This document shows, one piece after another, positions 53,166-62,035 of a DNA stretch of 64,000 nucleotides. Origin of the DNA: Lewinellaceae bacterium. Its GTDB lineage: Bacteria > Bacteroidota > Bacteroidia > Chitinophagales > Saprospiraceae. The first letter of the stretch is position 1, and every line of letters begins with the position of its first letter. Location of the stretch: assembly GCA_020636375.1 (NCBI GenBank), contig JACJXZ010000011.1:186001-250000 (forward strand), given 5' to 3'. A program made the position numbers and the translations under genes. The notes beneath the pieces are model-generated. The model saw nothing but the letters and a program-made list of their open reading frames with translations. It was not told where the DNA came from and did not search any database.

Positions 53166-54566
53166 TCACCGGGCAGCCTGCAATACCACAAAAACCTCTT
53201 TCCGCTTCTCTCCTTGCCGCTCAAACGTGCGCAGCACCTGCAGCCCGTATTGATCCTGCAGGGCCTCCAGGGAAACCCCTTTGTCCACCACCGCAAACCA
53301 GTTTTCCCAGATGACGACATCGCCCGGTTTCAGCGACTGCAGGGCGGCGGGGTCCAGTTCGCGGCGCCGTTCGGGCCGGAAGTAGTCCACGCCGAGCGTG
53401 ATGCTGAGGTAGGGATGGCTGAAGAAGAAGGTGGTGCCATCCGCCCGGATGCCGGCTTCCCGGATGTAGGCGGCGACGTCCTGTGCCAGTTCCTGGCCGG
53501 CATCCAGGGAAAAAGCGTTCTGCCAGTCGACTGCCGCCTTGTTTTTGGTAAAGGGGAACAGCAACACGCCGGCCAGGATCAGGGTGAGCAGGGCCTGTTG
53601 CAGCCCTTTTCTGCCCTCTGCCCAGGACAGCACGAAATTCAGGCCCCGCAGGGCGAGGATAGCGATGAGGGGCATCACGGCCACCAGCACCCGTTTCAGG
53701 CCCATGGAGCTGAAGATGCCGAGATACCAGAAGGCCGTATGGGCGGCAAAATAGGCCAGGAAGCCGCCGAGGACGAGCCACCACTCCTCCGCTTTGGCCT
53801 GCCGGCGGATGGCCATGCCCAGCATGCCCAGCACGAGCAGGGCGTAGAGCACCGGCCCGATGACGTAGAAGAGCTGGTCGGCAAAATGCAGCAGCTTGCC
53901 CGACCCGTAGATGCTGCCCGGCGTGGCGTAGGGGATTTTGCTGAACACCCAGAGCGGGCCGCCGTGCGTCCAGGCGCCGGCCAGGGCATAAGCAGCGTGC
54001 CCGATCAGCAGGAGCGGCAGGAGCTTCCACTGCCGCTGGGCCAGCAGATAAAGCCCCCAGGCGCCCATGATGACCAGCCCCTCCGAGCGCACGAAGGGCA
54101 GGAAGGAAACCAGCGCTGCTGCCCAGGCCGTGCGGCCGCTGAGCGCCAGGTAAACCGCCAGTACCATCAGCAACCCAAAGAGGTGTTCGGTCAGGCCGGA
54201 AAAGACGAGTTCGAAGCTGAAGGGCGCGCAGATGAAGAGCAGGGCGGCCGCAGCAGCGTGCGCATAACCCAGCCGGCGGCAGCACAGGGCCGCCAGCCCG
54301 GCGGACCCGGCGGCGGCCAGCAGGTTAAAAAGCTTCATGCCGGCGAAGCCGAGCTGCGCGAAGGGCGCGCTGAGCAAAACGAAAAACGGCTTGCCCCAAT
54401 GGTCGAAGAACAGGCGCGGATGCTCGAAAGCGTAGCGGGCGATCAGGTAGTGCTGCACGCTGTCGCCCGGGTCAGCCGTGCCGTCAAACCGGAAGATGAT
54501 GAACAGCCCGGCGGCCAGGAAAGCCGCCAGGATTATCCCAATGCCTTTTTTAAAAGAATCCTGCAT
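53166..54566 (-). CDS. integral membrane protein, GT-C glycosyltransferase-like
   Basis: This 466-residue protein has about ten hydrophobic segments and a C-terminal ~100-residue soluble tail (DVAAYIREAGIRADGTTFFF). An early acidic pair after the first helix (FRFDGTADPGDSVQHY) is where GT-C enzymes carry their catalytic Asp. It resembles the lipid-linked mannosyltransferase or ArnT-like proteins of Bacteroidota that move sugars across the inner membrane. The sugar and acceptor are unknown. It is divergent from the transporter gene, with 51 bp between the start codons. Confidence 0.65.
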   Translation of the reverse strand: MQDSFKKGIGIILAAFLAAGLFIIFRFDGTADPGDSVQHYLIARYAFEHPRLFFDHWGKPFFVLLSAPFAQLGFAGMKLFNLLAAAGSAGLAALCCRRLGYAHAAAAALLFICAPFSFELVFSGLTEHLFGLLMVLAVYLALSGRTAWAAALVSFLPFVRSEGLVIMGAWGLYLLAQRQWKLLPLLLIGHAAYALAGAWTHGGPLWVFSKIPYATPGSIYGSGKLLHFADQLFYVIGPVLYALLVLGMLGMAIRRQAKAEEWWLVLGGFLAYFAAHTAFWYLGIFSSMGLKRVLVAVMPLIAILALRGLNFVLSWAEGRKGLQQALLTLILAGVLLFPFTKNKAAVDWQNAFSLDAGQELAQDVAAYIREAGIRADGTTFFFSHPYLSITLGVDYFRPERRRELDPAALQSLKPGDVVIWENWFAVVDKGVSLEALQDQYGLQVLRTFERQGEKRKEVFVVLQAAR

Positions 54567-54617
54567 AATCAGCGCAAGATAAAATATAACTTTCAGGGAT
54601 CAAACACCAAACGACCG

Positions 54618-56105
54618 ATGCTGCCGCTCCAACAACTTTCCGTCCGCCACCTGGGCCTCGCGTTGGGCCCGGCCCTCTTTGTGCTGGCCTTGCTCTTCTT
54701 CCATCCGGAGGGGCTCTCCCCCCAGGGCCGTGCCGTGCTGGCCTCCACGCTCTGGGTGGCCGCCTGGTGGATCACCGAGGCCATCCCCATCCCGGCGACG
54801 GCCCTGCTGCCGATCGTGCTCTTCCCGCTGACGGGCGGGCTGGGGCTCGACAGCACCACCCAGGCCTTCGGCCACCGCATGATCTTCCTCTACCTGGGCG
54901 GCTTCATCATCGCCATCGCCATCGAGAAGTGGAACCTGCACAAGCGGATCGCCCTGAGCATCATCTACCGCATCGGCGCCAACGTGAGCTACATCATCCT
55001 GGGCTTTATGGTCGCTTCGGCCTTCCTGTCGATGTGGATCTCCAATACCGCCACTGCGGTCATGATGCTGCCCATCGGCATGGCCATCATCTCACAGCTG
55101 CAGGAAGAAGGGAGGGCCCCGGCGGAAACGACGGCGTTTTTCAGCAAAGCGCTCATGCTGGCCATCGCCTACAGCGCCTCCATCGGGGGGATTGCCACCC
55201 TGATCGGCACTCCGCCCAACCTGGTGCTGGCCGCCGTCGTCCGCGAATTCTACGGGGTGGAGATCACCTTTGCGCAGTGGATCGCCTTCGGGCTGCCCAT
55301 CTCCGCCGTCCTGCTGGCCATCTGCTGGTGGTACCTGACCCGGGTGGCCTATCCGATGGAGGGCATCGTCCTGCCGGGCGGCAAGGCGGAGATCAGGGAG
55401 CAGCTGCGGGCACTGGGCGCCATCTCTTACGAGGAGAAGGCGGTGCTGGCGGTGTTTGTCCTGACCGCCCTGGCCTGGATCAGCCGGTCCTTCCTGTTAC
55501 AGAAAATCCTTCCGGCCCTCGACGACACCGTCATCGCCATAACCGGCGCCATCGCCTTGTTCCTCATCCCCTCCAGGACGGCGGGAGGGCGGCAGCTGAT
55601 CAACTGGGAATCGGCGGCGGCCCTGCCCTGGGGCGTCATCCTGCTCTTTGGCGGCGGGCTGGCGCTGGCCGAGGGCTTTCAGGAAAGCGGCCTGGCGGCC
55701 TGGATCGGCAACCAGATGGCGGGCCTGCAGGGGCTGGCCCTGATCCTGATCCTGCTCATCCTGGTGGGTACGGTCAACTTCCTGACCGAGATCACCTCCA
55801 ACCTGGCCACCACCTCCATGATCCTGCCTATTCTGGCCCCGATGGCGCTGGCCATAGGCGTCCACCCCTATGCGCTTATGGTCGGCGCTACGGTGGCCGC
55901 CTCCTGTGCTTTTATGCTGCCGGTGGCCACGCCGCCCAACGCCGTCGTCTTCGGGCCGGGTTACCTCCGCATTCCGGATATGGTGCGGGCGGGCTTTTGG
56001 ATGAACGTGATGTCCATCCTGCTGGTCAGCCTGGCGGTGTACTTCCTGCTGCCCTTGCTCTGGGGCGTGGAGTTGGGAGTGTTTCCGGAGGGATTGCGGA
56101 AGTGA
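54618..56105 (+). CDS. DASS-family (SLC13) sodium-coupled anion transporter
   Basis: This 495-residue inner-membrane protein has the two inverted hairpin motifs of the DASS family. Both carry an SNT-like signature: MWISNTATAVMMLP (about 138-151) and LTEITSNLATTSMILP in the second half. It also has a TPPN motif (GTPPNLVLA and ATPPNAVVFG). Substrates in the family are dicarboxylates, citrate or sulfate; the exact one is not readable. A much longer frame is open to 53139, but its codons overlap the opposite-strand gene, so the ATG at 54618 is used. Confidence 0.9.
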   Translation: MLPLQQLSVRHLGLALGPALFVLALLFFHPEGLSPQGRAVLASTLWVAAWWITEAIPIPATALLPIVLFPLTGGLGLDSTTQAFGHRMIFLYLGGFIIAIAIEKWNLHKRIALSIIYRIGANVSYIILGFMVASAFLSMWISNTATAVMMLPIGMAIISQLQEEGRAPAETTAFFSKALMLAIAYSASIGGIATLIGTPPNLVLAAVVREFYGVEITFAQWIAFGLPISAVLLAICWWYLTRVAYPMEGIVLPGGKAEIREQLRALGAISYEEKAVLAVFVLTALAWISRSFLLQKILPALDDTVIAITGAIALFLIPSRTAGGRQLINWESAAALPWGVILLFGGGLALAEGFQESGLAAWIGNQMAGLQGLALILILLILVGTVNFLTEITSNLATTSMILPILAPMALAIGVHPYALMVGATVAASCAFMLPVATPPNAVVFGPGYLRIPDMVRAGFWMNVMSILLVSLAVYFLLPLLWGVELGVFPEGLRK

Positions 56106-56370
56106 GGGGGGGCAACACATAGGTATCTATCGTATGTGCCCTGGTGTGTGGTGTGTGGACAGGGGGGGCTTGGGCTTTTGGGGGCCGTTGCTTTTTATCA
56201 CATAGGGCACATAGGGGTTTTCACATAGGGCGCATAGTGCTGGATGCTATGTGCCCGGGTGGGTGCTGTGTGGATAGGGGGGGCGGGCAGGCCGGCCAAA
56301 AAGTCGGCAAGAGATTTTTTCATCCCGATACATTTCCGTTTATTTCCGCCCGGATAACAAACCTCTGCCA
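56106..56370. repeat. intergenic ATAGGG/TATGTGCCC repeats
   Basis: Two similar ~37-bp segments (56133-56169 and 56248-56284) begin TATGTGCCC and end AGGGGGGGC. CACATAGGGC-type strings in the reverse sense lie between them. Nothing gene-like was seen in this 265-bp gap. Confidence 0.5.
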
Positions 56371-57066
56371 ATGTCCCATCCTGCTTCATCGCCATCTTCT
56401 CCCGTTCCGGGGGATGGTATCCGGTTGATCATTTTCGACCTGGACGGCACGCTTGTAGACTCCCGTTTCGACCTGGCCGACGCCGTCAACCATGCCCTGG
56501 AAAACATGGGCAAGCCCAGGCTCAGTTACGAAGAGCTGCCGCCGCTCCTGGGCAGCGGGCTGAGCTATCTGCTGGAGAAAGCGACAAGAGAAACCGATCC
56601 GTCGGTTCTCCGGCGCGCCCGGCACCTGTTCGACGAATACTACAGCCGTCACTACGCCGATAAGACCCGCTGCTACCCGGGGGTGAGGGATACGCTGGCG
56701 GCCCTGCCCCACCTCCGGAAAGCGGTTTACAGCAACAAAGCGCAGGATTTCACCGCCGCCATCATCCGGGAGCTGGGCCTGTTGCCTTATTTTGATAAAG
56801 TGGTGGGCGCTCAACCTGACAAATACCCCCTCAAGCCCTCCCCGGCGGGTATCCGCATTATTCTGGAGGAGTTGGGAATCCCTCCGGAAAGCGCGCTTAT
56901 TGTCGGCGACTCGACTCACGATATTGAAGCGGGCAAAGCTGCCGGGCTGCGCACCTGCGCCGTCACCTACGGCTACCGCCCCGCCGAAGTGCTGAAGGAG
57001 GCCGGGCCGGATTTCATGATTGGGGCTTTCTCTGAGTTGCTGCGGCTGCCGTTGAGAAAAACTTGA
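56371..57066 (+). CDS. HAD-family phosphatase, phosphoglycolate phosphatase-like
   Basis: This 231-residue cytoplasmic hydrolase has the HAD motif I FDLDGTLVD (about 22-30), a helical cap, motif II VYSNK, motif III lysine near KPSP, and motif IV VGDSTHDIEAGKAAG. The layout fits Gph-type enzymes that remove phosphate from 2-phosphoglycolate, though related HADs have other substrates. It is followed 29 bp later by a second HAD gene in the same direction. Confidence 0.85.
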   Translation: MSHPASSPSSPVPGDGIRLIIFDLDGTLVDSRFDLADAVNHALENMGKPRLSYEELPPLLGSGLSYLLEKATRETDPSVLRRARHLFDEYYSRHYADKTRCYPGVRDTLAALPHLRKAVYSNKAQDFTAAIIRELGLLPYFDKVVGAQPDKYPLKPSPAGIRIILEELGIPPESALIVGDSTHDIEAGKAAGLRTCAVTYGYRPAEVLKEAGPDFMIGAFSELLRLPLRKT

Positions 57067-57095
57067 CAAGTTTAACCAACCATTCACCCAAACCC

Positions 57096-57800
57096 ATGTA
57101 CCCATCCCTCCGCGCCCTGATCTTCGACGTCGACGGCACCCTGGCCGACACCGAGCGCCACGGCCACCTGCCCGCCAGCAACGAGGCCATGCGACAGCTC
57201 GGCCTGGATCTGCAGTGGAGCTTCGAAGAATTCATCCGCCTGTCGCACCTGCCCGGCACCGCCTTCCGCCTGGCCTACAGCCTGGGGCAGGGCGGCATGC
57301 CGACAATGGAAATCGAGCGGTACGTAGAGGCCTTCAAGCCGCTGAAGCAGAGACTCTACATCGAAAAATACCTGCCCCGGCTGAGCCTGCGCCCCGGCGT
57401 GGAGCGGCTGATCGTAGAGGCGCTGGCGCGCGGCGTCCGCCTGGCGGTGGTTTCCACTTCGCACGAAGCGCAAATCCATGCCCTGTTGAAGAACCTGCTC
57501 GGTGCCTGTTACGGGAATTTCAACCCCATCCTGGGCAAAGAATCCGGGCGGAAAACCGACAACGATGGCTTTCTGCACAAGCGCTGCCTGGAACTGATGC
57601 AGCTCTCGCCGCCTGAAACCATTATGATCGAGGATTCGGAGGAGGGGCTGAAAGCAGCATTGGAGGCCGGTATCCCCACAGCGGTCTTCTATAACGATTA
57701 TACCTTTGGAAAGCCCTTCCGCGACGCACGGTTGGTAGCGCCCGGCCTGGAGCATTTCAACCTTGTGCAGCTGGCCGCTGTTTTCGGAATGAGGATCTGA
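57096..57800 (+). CDS. HAD-family hydrolase, CbbY/beta-phosphoglucomutase-like
   Basis: This ~234-residue protein has motif I FDVDGTLADTE (the trailing DTE is typical of the CbbY/PGM branch), a helical cap, motif II VVSTS, and motif IV IEDSEEGLKAALEAG. CbbY acts on xylulose 1,5-bisphosphate and relatives on sugar phosphates; the substrate here is not certain. The ATG at 57096 is preferred to an upstream TTG that overlaps the previous gene. The AraC-type regulator follows after 2 bp. Confidence 0.85.
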   Translation: MYPSLRALIFDVDGTLADTERHGHLPASNEAMRQLGLDLQWSFEEFIRLSHLPGTAFRLAYSLGQGGMPTMEIERYVEAFKPLKQRLYIEKYLPRLSLRPGVERLIVEALARGVRLAVVSTSHEAQIHALLKNLLGACYGNFNPILGKESGRKTDNDGFLHKRCLELMQLSPPETIMIEDSEEGLKAALEAGIPTAVFYNDYTFGKPFRDARLVAPGLEHFNLVQLAAVFGMRI

Positions 57801-57802
57801 AT

Positions 57803-58723
57803 ATGCAGCATTTTAAAACCATATCCGATTACTGCCGGGCCATCAATATCCCTCCGCCCCGGCATCCGCATTTCGATATCCGGAGTTTTGAAGAGAATAT
57901 GCCGAACGTAGTCAGTGAGATGCCGCCCTTCCGGCATGAATTTTATGCTATTGCCATAAAAGTGGGGGGAAGCGGCAAAGCCATTTCCGGGCACTATACT
58001 GATTTTCCGGAAGGCTCAACCATCTTTTTCAACTCCCCGTTTCAGATCCTTTCCTGGGATATCGTGCCGGACTGGCGGGGATACTACCTCATGTTCACCC
58101 AGGATTTTATTGCCCGCTCCAGGCACTTCAACCGGTTGCTCGAAGAATTCCCATTCCTGAAGATCGACAAGTCCATACCCTTCGAGATCGGCCAGGAAGA
58201 TGTCTCTCCCCTGCTGGCCATATACGACCATATCAGAAAAGAATACCACAGCCAAAACTCCGATAAGTTTCAATTTATCGAAGCCTATGTCCTGCTGCTG
58301 CTGAACCACATCAAACGGTACTTTAGCAACCAGGTGGGCTTGCGTGAAGCAGAGCAACAACTTCGGGCAGCTGACCTGAAACTGCTCACCCGGTTTCAGA
58401 CGCTGATCGAAACGAGCTTTTATCCCGATGCGTCGGCGTCAGCTTCTTTTAACCTGCACTCTCCTGCTTATTACGCCCAAAAGCTGAACGTCCACCCCAA
58501 CTACCTCAATGCAGTCGTGAAAAGCCTCACCGGCCGTACTGCAATGAACCATATCCACCACCACATCCTACAGTTGGCAAAGGCTCACCTGGCCCAAACG
58601 GCACTCAGCGTCAAGGAGATCGCCTACTCCCTGCATTTTGACTCCCCTAACAATTTCAGCGCGTTTTTCAAAAAACATACCCGGCTTACCCCGCTGAAGT
58701 ACCGAAAGAGCGCCAGCCTTTGA
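57803..58723 (+). CDS. AraC-family transcriptional regulator
   Basis: This 306-residue DNA-binding protein has an N-terminal sensor domain with a cupin-like feel and a C-terminal double helix-turn-helix (about 205-305). The second helix pair is visible as SVKEIAYSLHFDSPNNFSAFF, followed by KKHTRLTPLKYR, the AraC signature. It follows the HAD gene by 2 bp, so it may share transcription. Two SnoaL-like genes lie downstream and are plausible targets. The inducer is unknown. Confidence 0.9.
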   Translation: MQHFKTISDYCRAINIPPPRHPHFDIRSFEENMPNVVSEMPPFRHEFYAIAIKVGGSGKAISGHYTDFPEGSTIFFNSPFQILSWDIVPDWRGYYLMFTQDFIARSRHFNRLLEEFPFLKIDKSIPFEIGQEDVSPLLAIYDHIRKEYHSQNSDKFQFIEAYVLLLLNHIKRYFSNQVGLREAEQQLRAADLKLLTRFQTLIETSFYPDASASASFNLHSPAYYAQKLNVHPNYLNAVVKSLTGRTAMNHIHHHILQLAKAHLAQTALSVKEIAYSLHFDSPNNFSAFFKKHTRLTPLKYRKSASL

Positions 58724-58804
58724 AATTCATACTTCTTACTTTGTTTTCATACCCTTGGGGCTATCACGAGGGCTGACCTTTGTATAGAACAAAATACCAG
58801 CTTT

Positions 58805-59248
58805 ATGAATCATGCCAGTGAAGTTGTGATTCGCTTATTCGTTGCCATCGACCAGAGAGACTGGCTACAGGTAAAAAACTGCTTTGCGCCACAGGTTGAA
58901 CTAGACTACTCTTCTATGACAGGACAGCCGGCGGCCGTACTCTCCCCGACGGAAATCATTCAAAGCTGGAAGGGGATCCTACCCGGCTTCGAGCACACCC
59001 ATCATCAGTTGGGGAACTTCATAACTGCGGCGGATGAAAGGTCCGCCCACGTTTTCTGTTACGGAACGGCCACCCATTTCCTGCCGGATGAAGGGGGCAA
59101 TTTATGGACAGTGGTAGGTTCGTACGATTTTGGGCTGTCAAAAGATGAAGCCGGAAACTGGAAGGTGGCAAAGATGAAATTCAACTTCAAGTACCAGGAT
59201 GGCAACACCAATTTGCCCGAGAAAGCTATGGCTAAATTAAAAAGGTAA
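58805..59248 (+). CDS. SnoaL/NTF2-like protein
   Basis: This 147-residue single-domain protein has a cone-shaped NTF2-like fold pattern. An N-terminal helix (VVIRLFVAIDQRDW) is followed by LKNCFAPQVELDYSS-type strands and a C-terminal strand pair (WKVAKMKFNFKYQDGN). Proteins of this kind include ketosteroid-isomerase-like and polyketide-cyclase-like enzymes, as well as non-enzymatic binders. It is the first of two such genes after the AraC regulator. No substrate can be named. Confidence 0.75.
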   Translation: MNHASEVVIRLFVAIDQRDWLQVKNCFAPQVELDYSSMTGQPAAVLSPTEIIQSWKGILPGFEHTHHQLGNFITAADERSAHVFCYGTATHFLPDEGGNLWTVVGSYDFGLSKDEAGNWKVAKMKFNFKYQDGNTNLPEKAMAKLKR

Positions 59249-59262
59249 AACCCATTTAGGAA

Positions 59263-59694
59263 ATGACAACGGAAACCGGAACGCGAAATAAAGCAACCGT
59301 AAGAAAATTCTTTCAACTACTGGAGGAAGAAAACATCCCGGCCTTCGTCGGCCTGTTCGCAGAAGAAGGCAAACAGGTGAATCCCTACGCCTCTGGGCTG
59401 TTCCCGGCAGGCGCCGAAGGAAAAAAAGCGCTGATGGACTACTGGGAGCCCGTACCGGGAAATTTTGATGGGATGCAATTTCCCATTCATGAGATCTATG
59501 CCATGGAAGACCCCAGCATCGTGTACGTGAAATACTCCGGTAAGATCAAGTTGAGAAATGAGACAGGGTATTACGAAAACGATTACTACTCCATATTCAA
59601 ATTCGATGAGGAAGGCAAGATCAGGGAATACGTAGAGATCTTCAACCCGATCGTAGCCGCCAGAGGCTTTGGCTTGCTGGATTCAATAAAATAA
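59263..59694 (+). CDS. SnoaL/NTF2-like protein (second)
   Basis: This 143-residue protein has the SnoaL-like layout (FFQLLEEENIPAFVGLFAEE, then YYENDYYSIFKFDEEGKI and REYVEIFNP). It follows the previous gene by 14 bp in the same direction. The family members known to act on small molecules are diverse, and the role here is not known. It may be in one unit with the AraC regulator's target genes. A stem-loop lies 31 bp after its stop. Confidence 0.78.
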   Translation: MTTETGTRNKATVRKFFQLLEEENIPAFVGLFAEEGKQVNPYASGLFPAGAEGKKALMDYWEPVPGNFDGMQFPIHEIYAMEDPSIVYVKYSGKIKLRNETGYYENDYYSIFKFDEEGKIREYVEIFNPIVAARGFGLLDSIK

Positions 59695-59725
59695 GAAGCC
59701 AGTGATTGGTTTAAAGAAAAAATCT

Positions 59726-59758
59726 GCAACTATTTAGCTTCTGTAGCTAAATAGTTGC
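59726..59758. terminator. perfect 14-bp stem-loop after the SnoaL genes
   Basis: GCAACTATTTAGCT and its exact complement flank a 5-nt loop (TCTGT). An A/T-rich stretch follows on the plus strand; on the minus strand a run of six T follows within four bases. It probably ends transcription of the SnoaL genes before the phosphatase gene. Confidence 0.6.
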
Positions 59759-59878
59759 TAAAAATTTAATATTACTTCTTCCTTCTCACTTCTGTGACCT
59801 TCCACACTGACTCCCGCCCCATAGCGCCGTACCTTGAGGCATATTCGCTGAAAAGCTTCATCGCCAAAAGACATCGCT

Positions 59879-60913
59879 ATGAGCCAGGAAGAAAAACGCT
59901 TGCCGGGCCGCAACCTGGGCCTGGAACTGGCCCGCGTTACGGAAGCGGCCGCCATTGCCGCCGCCCGGTACATGGGCATGGGCAGCCAGGAGAAAGGGGA
60001 CAAAGCCGCCGCCGAGGCCATGCGCGCTTTCCTGAGAACGGTCGACCTGAACGGCATTGTCGTCATCGGAGAAGGAACGCAAGAAGAAGCCCCCACTCTT
60101 TTCAACGGCGAATATGTCGGCAATGGCGAAGGCCCCGAACTGGACGTAGCCGTAGGCCCGGTGGAGGGCGCCGCCCTGCTGGCCGACGGCCGCCCCAACG
60201 CCATCTCTTCCATCGCCGTAGCGGAGCGGGGCAGTTTCTGGAATCCCGGCAATTCTATTTATATGAATAAGATCGTCACCGGGCGGGAAGCGCGGGAGGC
60301 CATCGACATCCGTTTATCACCGACCCAGAACCTGCACCGCATTGCCGAGGCTCTGGATAAGAAAGTGAACGAACTCACTGTTTTTGTGCTCGATAAAAAC
60401 CGCCACGCTTCCCTGGTCGAGGAGATCCGGCAGGCGGGAGCCCGCATCTCCCTCCATCCGGAGGGCGACGTGGTGGGCGCCCTGATGGCCGCCGTGCCCG
60501 GCACCTGCATCGATGTGCTGATGGGCGTTGGAGACAGTTCAAAAGGCGTCATGGCGGCCGCTGCCGTCAAAGCCCTGGGAGGGGGCATGCAGGGCATGCG
60601 CGCACCGCAGCGGGAGGATGAAAAGCGCCAGCTGCGGAAAGATGGCGTCAAACTGCGGGAAGTGCTCAAACTGGATGCGCTCGTCCGGTCCGACAACATC
60701 TTCTATGCCGCTACCGGCATTACCCCCAGCACTTTCCTGGAGGGCGTCAGCTTCGGCCGCCACGGGAATATTACTACCCAGAGCATCGTGATCCGCTCCC
60801 AGACCGGCACGCTGCGCTTCATAAAAGGCATCCACCAACTGGGGCTGCGGGCCGACAACAGAAATAAAAAAGACAGTACCCCTGCCGAAACGGCTTTTGA
60901 GATCGTGGAATAG
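59879..60913 (+). CDS. glpX: GlpX-type class II fructose-1,6-bisphosphatase, with altered active-site positions
   Basis: This 344-residue protein aligns along its length with GlpX: ELARVTEAAAIAAARYMG, IGEGTQEEAP, VGNGEGPELD, YAATGITPSTFLEGVSF. GlpX hydrolyses fructose 1,6-bisphosphate with divalent metal. The usual AVDPIEGT motif reads AVGPVEGA here, so the metal-binding Asp is Gly and the neighbouring Thr is Ala. The Asp in the usual GEGEIDEAP is Glu, while the aspartate of the GDK segment is kept. It may be a weak or non-catalytic relative or have another substrate. It stands alone, flanked by stem-loops and repeats. Confidence 0.8.
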   Translation: MSQEEKRLPGRNLGLELARVTEAAAIAAARYMGMGSQEKGDKAAAEAMRAFLRTVDLNGIVVIGEGTQEEAPTLFNGEYVGNGEGPELDVAVGPVEGAALLADGRPNAISSIAVAERGSFWNPGNSIYMNKIVTGREAREAIDIRLSPTQNLHRIAEALDKKVNELTVFVLDKNRHASLVEEIRQAGARISLHPEGDVVGALMAAVPGTCIDVLMGVGDSSKGVMAAAAVKALGGGMQGMRAPQREDEKRQLRKDGVKLREVLKLDALVRSDNIFYAATGITPSTFLEGVSFGRHGNITTQSIVIRSQTGTLRFIKGIHQLGLRADNRNKKDSTPAETAFEIVE

Positions 60914-61197
60914 TGCCGGGCGCGATTCCTTTTTGTAGCCCTTGCTCGGTTTTAGGCCTTAGGCTATAGGTTTTAGGGGGGCAACCCAGGCCTAATCGGG
61001 CACTCAACAGGCGCCTAACGCCCAAAACCTAATGCCTAAATCCTCCCAACACCGGAGGGGGCACAATTTAGCATCGCACCCTATTCATTCCTTCATTCCT
61101 CCAGTCATTCATTCCTTTGCCGGACTTTCCGGAGCGACCTCACTAATTCACTCATTCAGTCCATGTACTTACACCCTACACCTAAACCGGCGCTTGC
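60914..61197. repeat. intergenic repeat arms between convergent genes
   Basis: The left part has opposed GGTTTTAGG / CCTAAAACC-like strings (about 60950-61040). The right part (61075-61185) carries CATTCC repeats and a 32-bp core (61110-61141) that matches 22821-22852 with one mismatch. No gene was seen in this 284-bp gap. Confidence 0.6.
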
Positions 61198-61947
61198 CTA
61201 TTGCCTTTGCTCCATCAGATTGGCATAACGCAAAAAAACGCTCCACGCCATGACGATGCTTATCACCAAGCCCACCTTGCCGTCCAGGAAGCCCAGTTGC
61301 AGAAAGTAGTGTTTAAAAAAGCGGAAAAAGGGTTTCACGGCCAGGTGAAAGGCCGTCACCCGCTTCGTCTTTTTGCCGTAATCCTGTGCGGACCATCGGG
61401 CGTAGCGGCGCACCTTGGCCAGGAAGTGTTCCATGTCCTTGTAGGTGTAGTGCAGGAGCTTGGTATCCAGCCGGCCTACGCGGAGGCTCTCGGTGATGAT
61501 CTCTTCGTGTACCTGCTTGTCGTTGTAGCGGCAGAGGTCGCGCCGGAAGAAGCGGACCACCTGGTCGCCCTGCCAGCCGCTGAAACGGACCTCCCTGCCC
61601 ATGAAGAAGTTGCGGCGGCGAATCCAAAAGGCATCGTAGGGGATGTTTTCCTGGTTGAGGTATTTCTGGATTTCAAGCTTCAGCTTTTCCGGCACCCGCT
61701 CGTCGGCGTCCAGCAACAGCACCCATTCGTGGCTGGCCTGCGGGATAGCCCAGTTCTTCTGGCCGGCAGGGCCCGTGTATTGCCGCTGCATCACCCGGCG
61801 GGTATACTGCCGGGCGATCTCTACGGTTCGGTCGGTGCTGAACGAATCCACCACGATGATTTCGTCCGCCCAGCCTACCGACTCCAGGACGCCCTGGATG
61901 TTGTGTGCTTCGTTGAAGGTGGTGATGATGACGCTGAGGGAGTGCAT
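61198..61947 (-). CDS. family 2 glycosyltransferase (LPS core WaaE-like)
   Basis: This ~249-residue GT2 enzyme starts at the ATG giving MHSLSVIITTFNEAHNI. It has the nucleotide-sugar-binding region, a DXD-type LLDADER motif (about 86-92), and the downstream conserved (R/K)xxFFMGREVRFSGW block of the WaaE/KdtX group, which adds a hexose to lipopolysaccharide core. It is probably cytoplasmic and membrane-associated through C-terminal hydrophobic helices. The frame extends upstream through an 8-nt repeat array that should not be coding. It shares direction with cysQ, 88 bp downstream. Confidence 0.85.
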   Translation of the reverse strand: MHSLSVIITTFNEAHNIQGVLESVGWADEIIVVDSFSTDRTVEIARQYTRRVMQRQYTGPAGQKNWAIPQASHEWVLLLDADERVPEKLKLEIQKYLNQENIPYDAFWIRRRNFFMGREVRFSGWQGDQVVRFFRRDLCRYNDKQVHEEIITESLRVGRLDTKLLHYTYKDMEHFLAKVRRYARWSAQDYGKKTKRVTAFHLAVKPFFRFFKHYFLQLGFLDGKVGLVISIVMAWSVFLRYANLMEQRQ

Positions 61948-61948
61948 A

Positions 61949-61996
61949 GAATGAAGGAATGAAGGAATGAAGGAATGAAGGAATGAAGGAATGAAT
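61949..61996. repeat. octamer array (GAATGAAG x5 + 1) just before a glycosyltransferase start
   Basis: Five perfect GAATGAAG units and one variant lie directly upstream of the glycosyltransferase ATG (61947), starting 2 bp before it. On the coding strand they read CTTCATTC repeated. The copy number could alter ribosome or promoter spacing. Confidence 0.8.
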
Positions 61997-62035
61997 GCCG
62001 GGATTGCTGGCCTGGCTTGGCGTATCCCCAAATCC

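Noticed and set aside
53139..54617. 493-codon N-terminal extension of the DASS transporter frame
   Set aside because: It overlaps the opposite-strand membrane protein gene and has shadow-like composition. The ATG at 54618 gives a normal family N-terminus.
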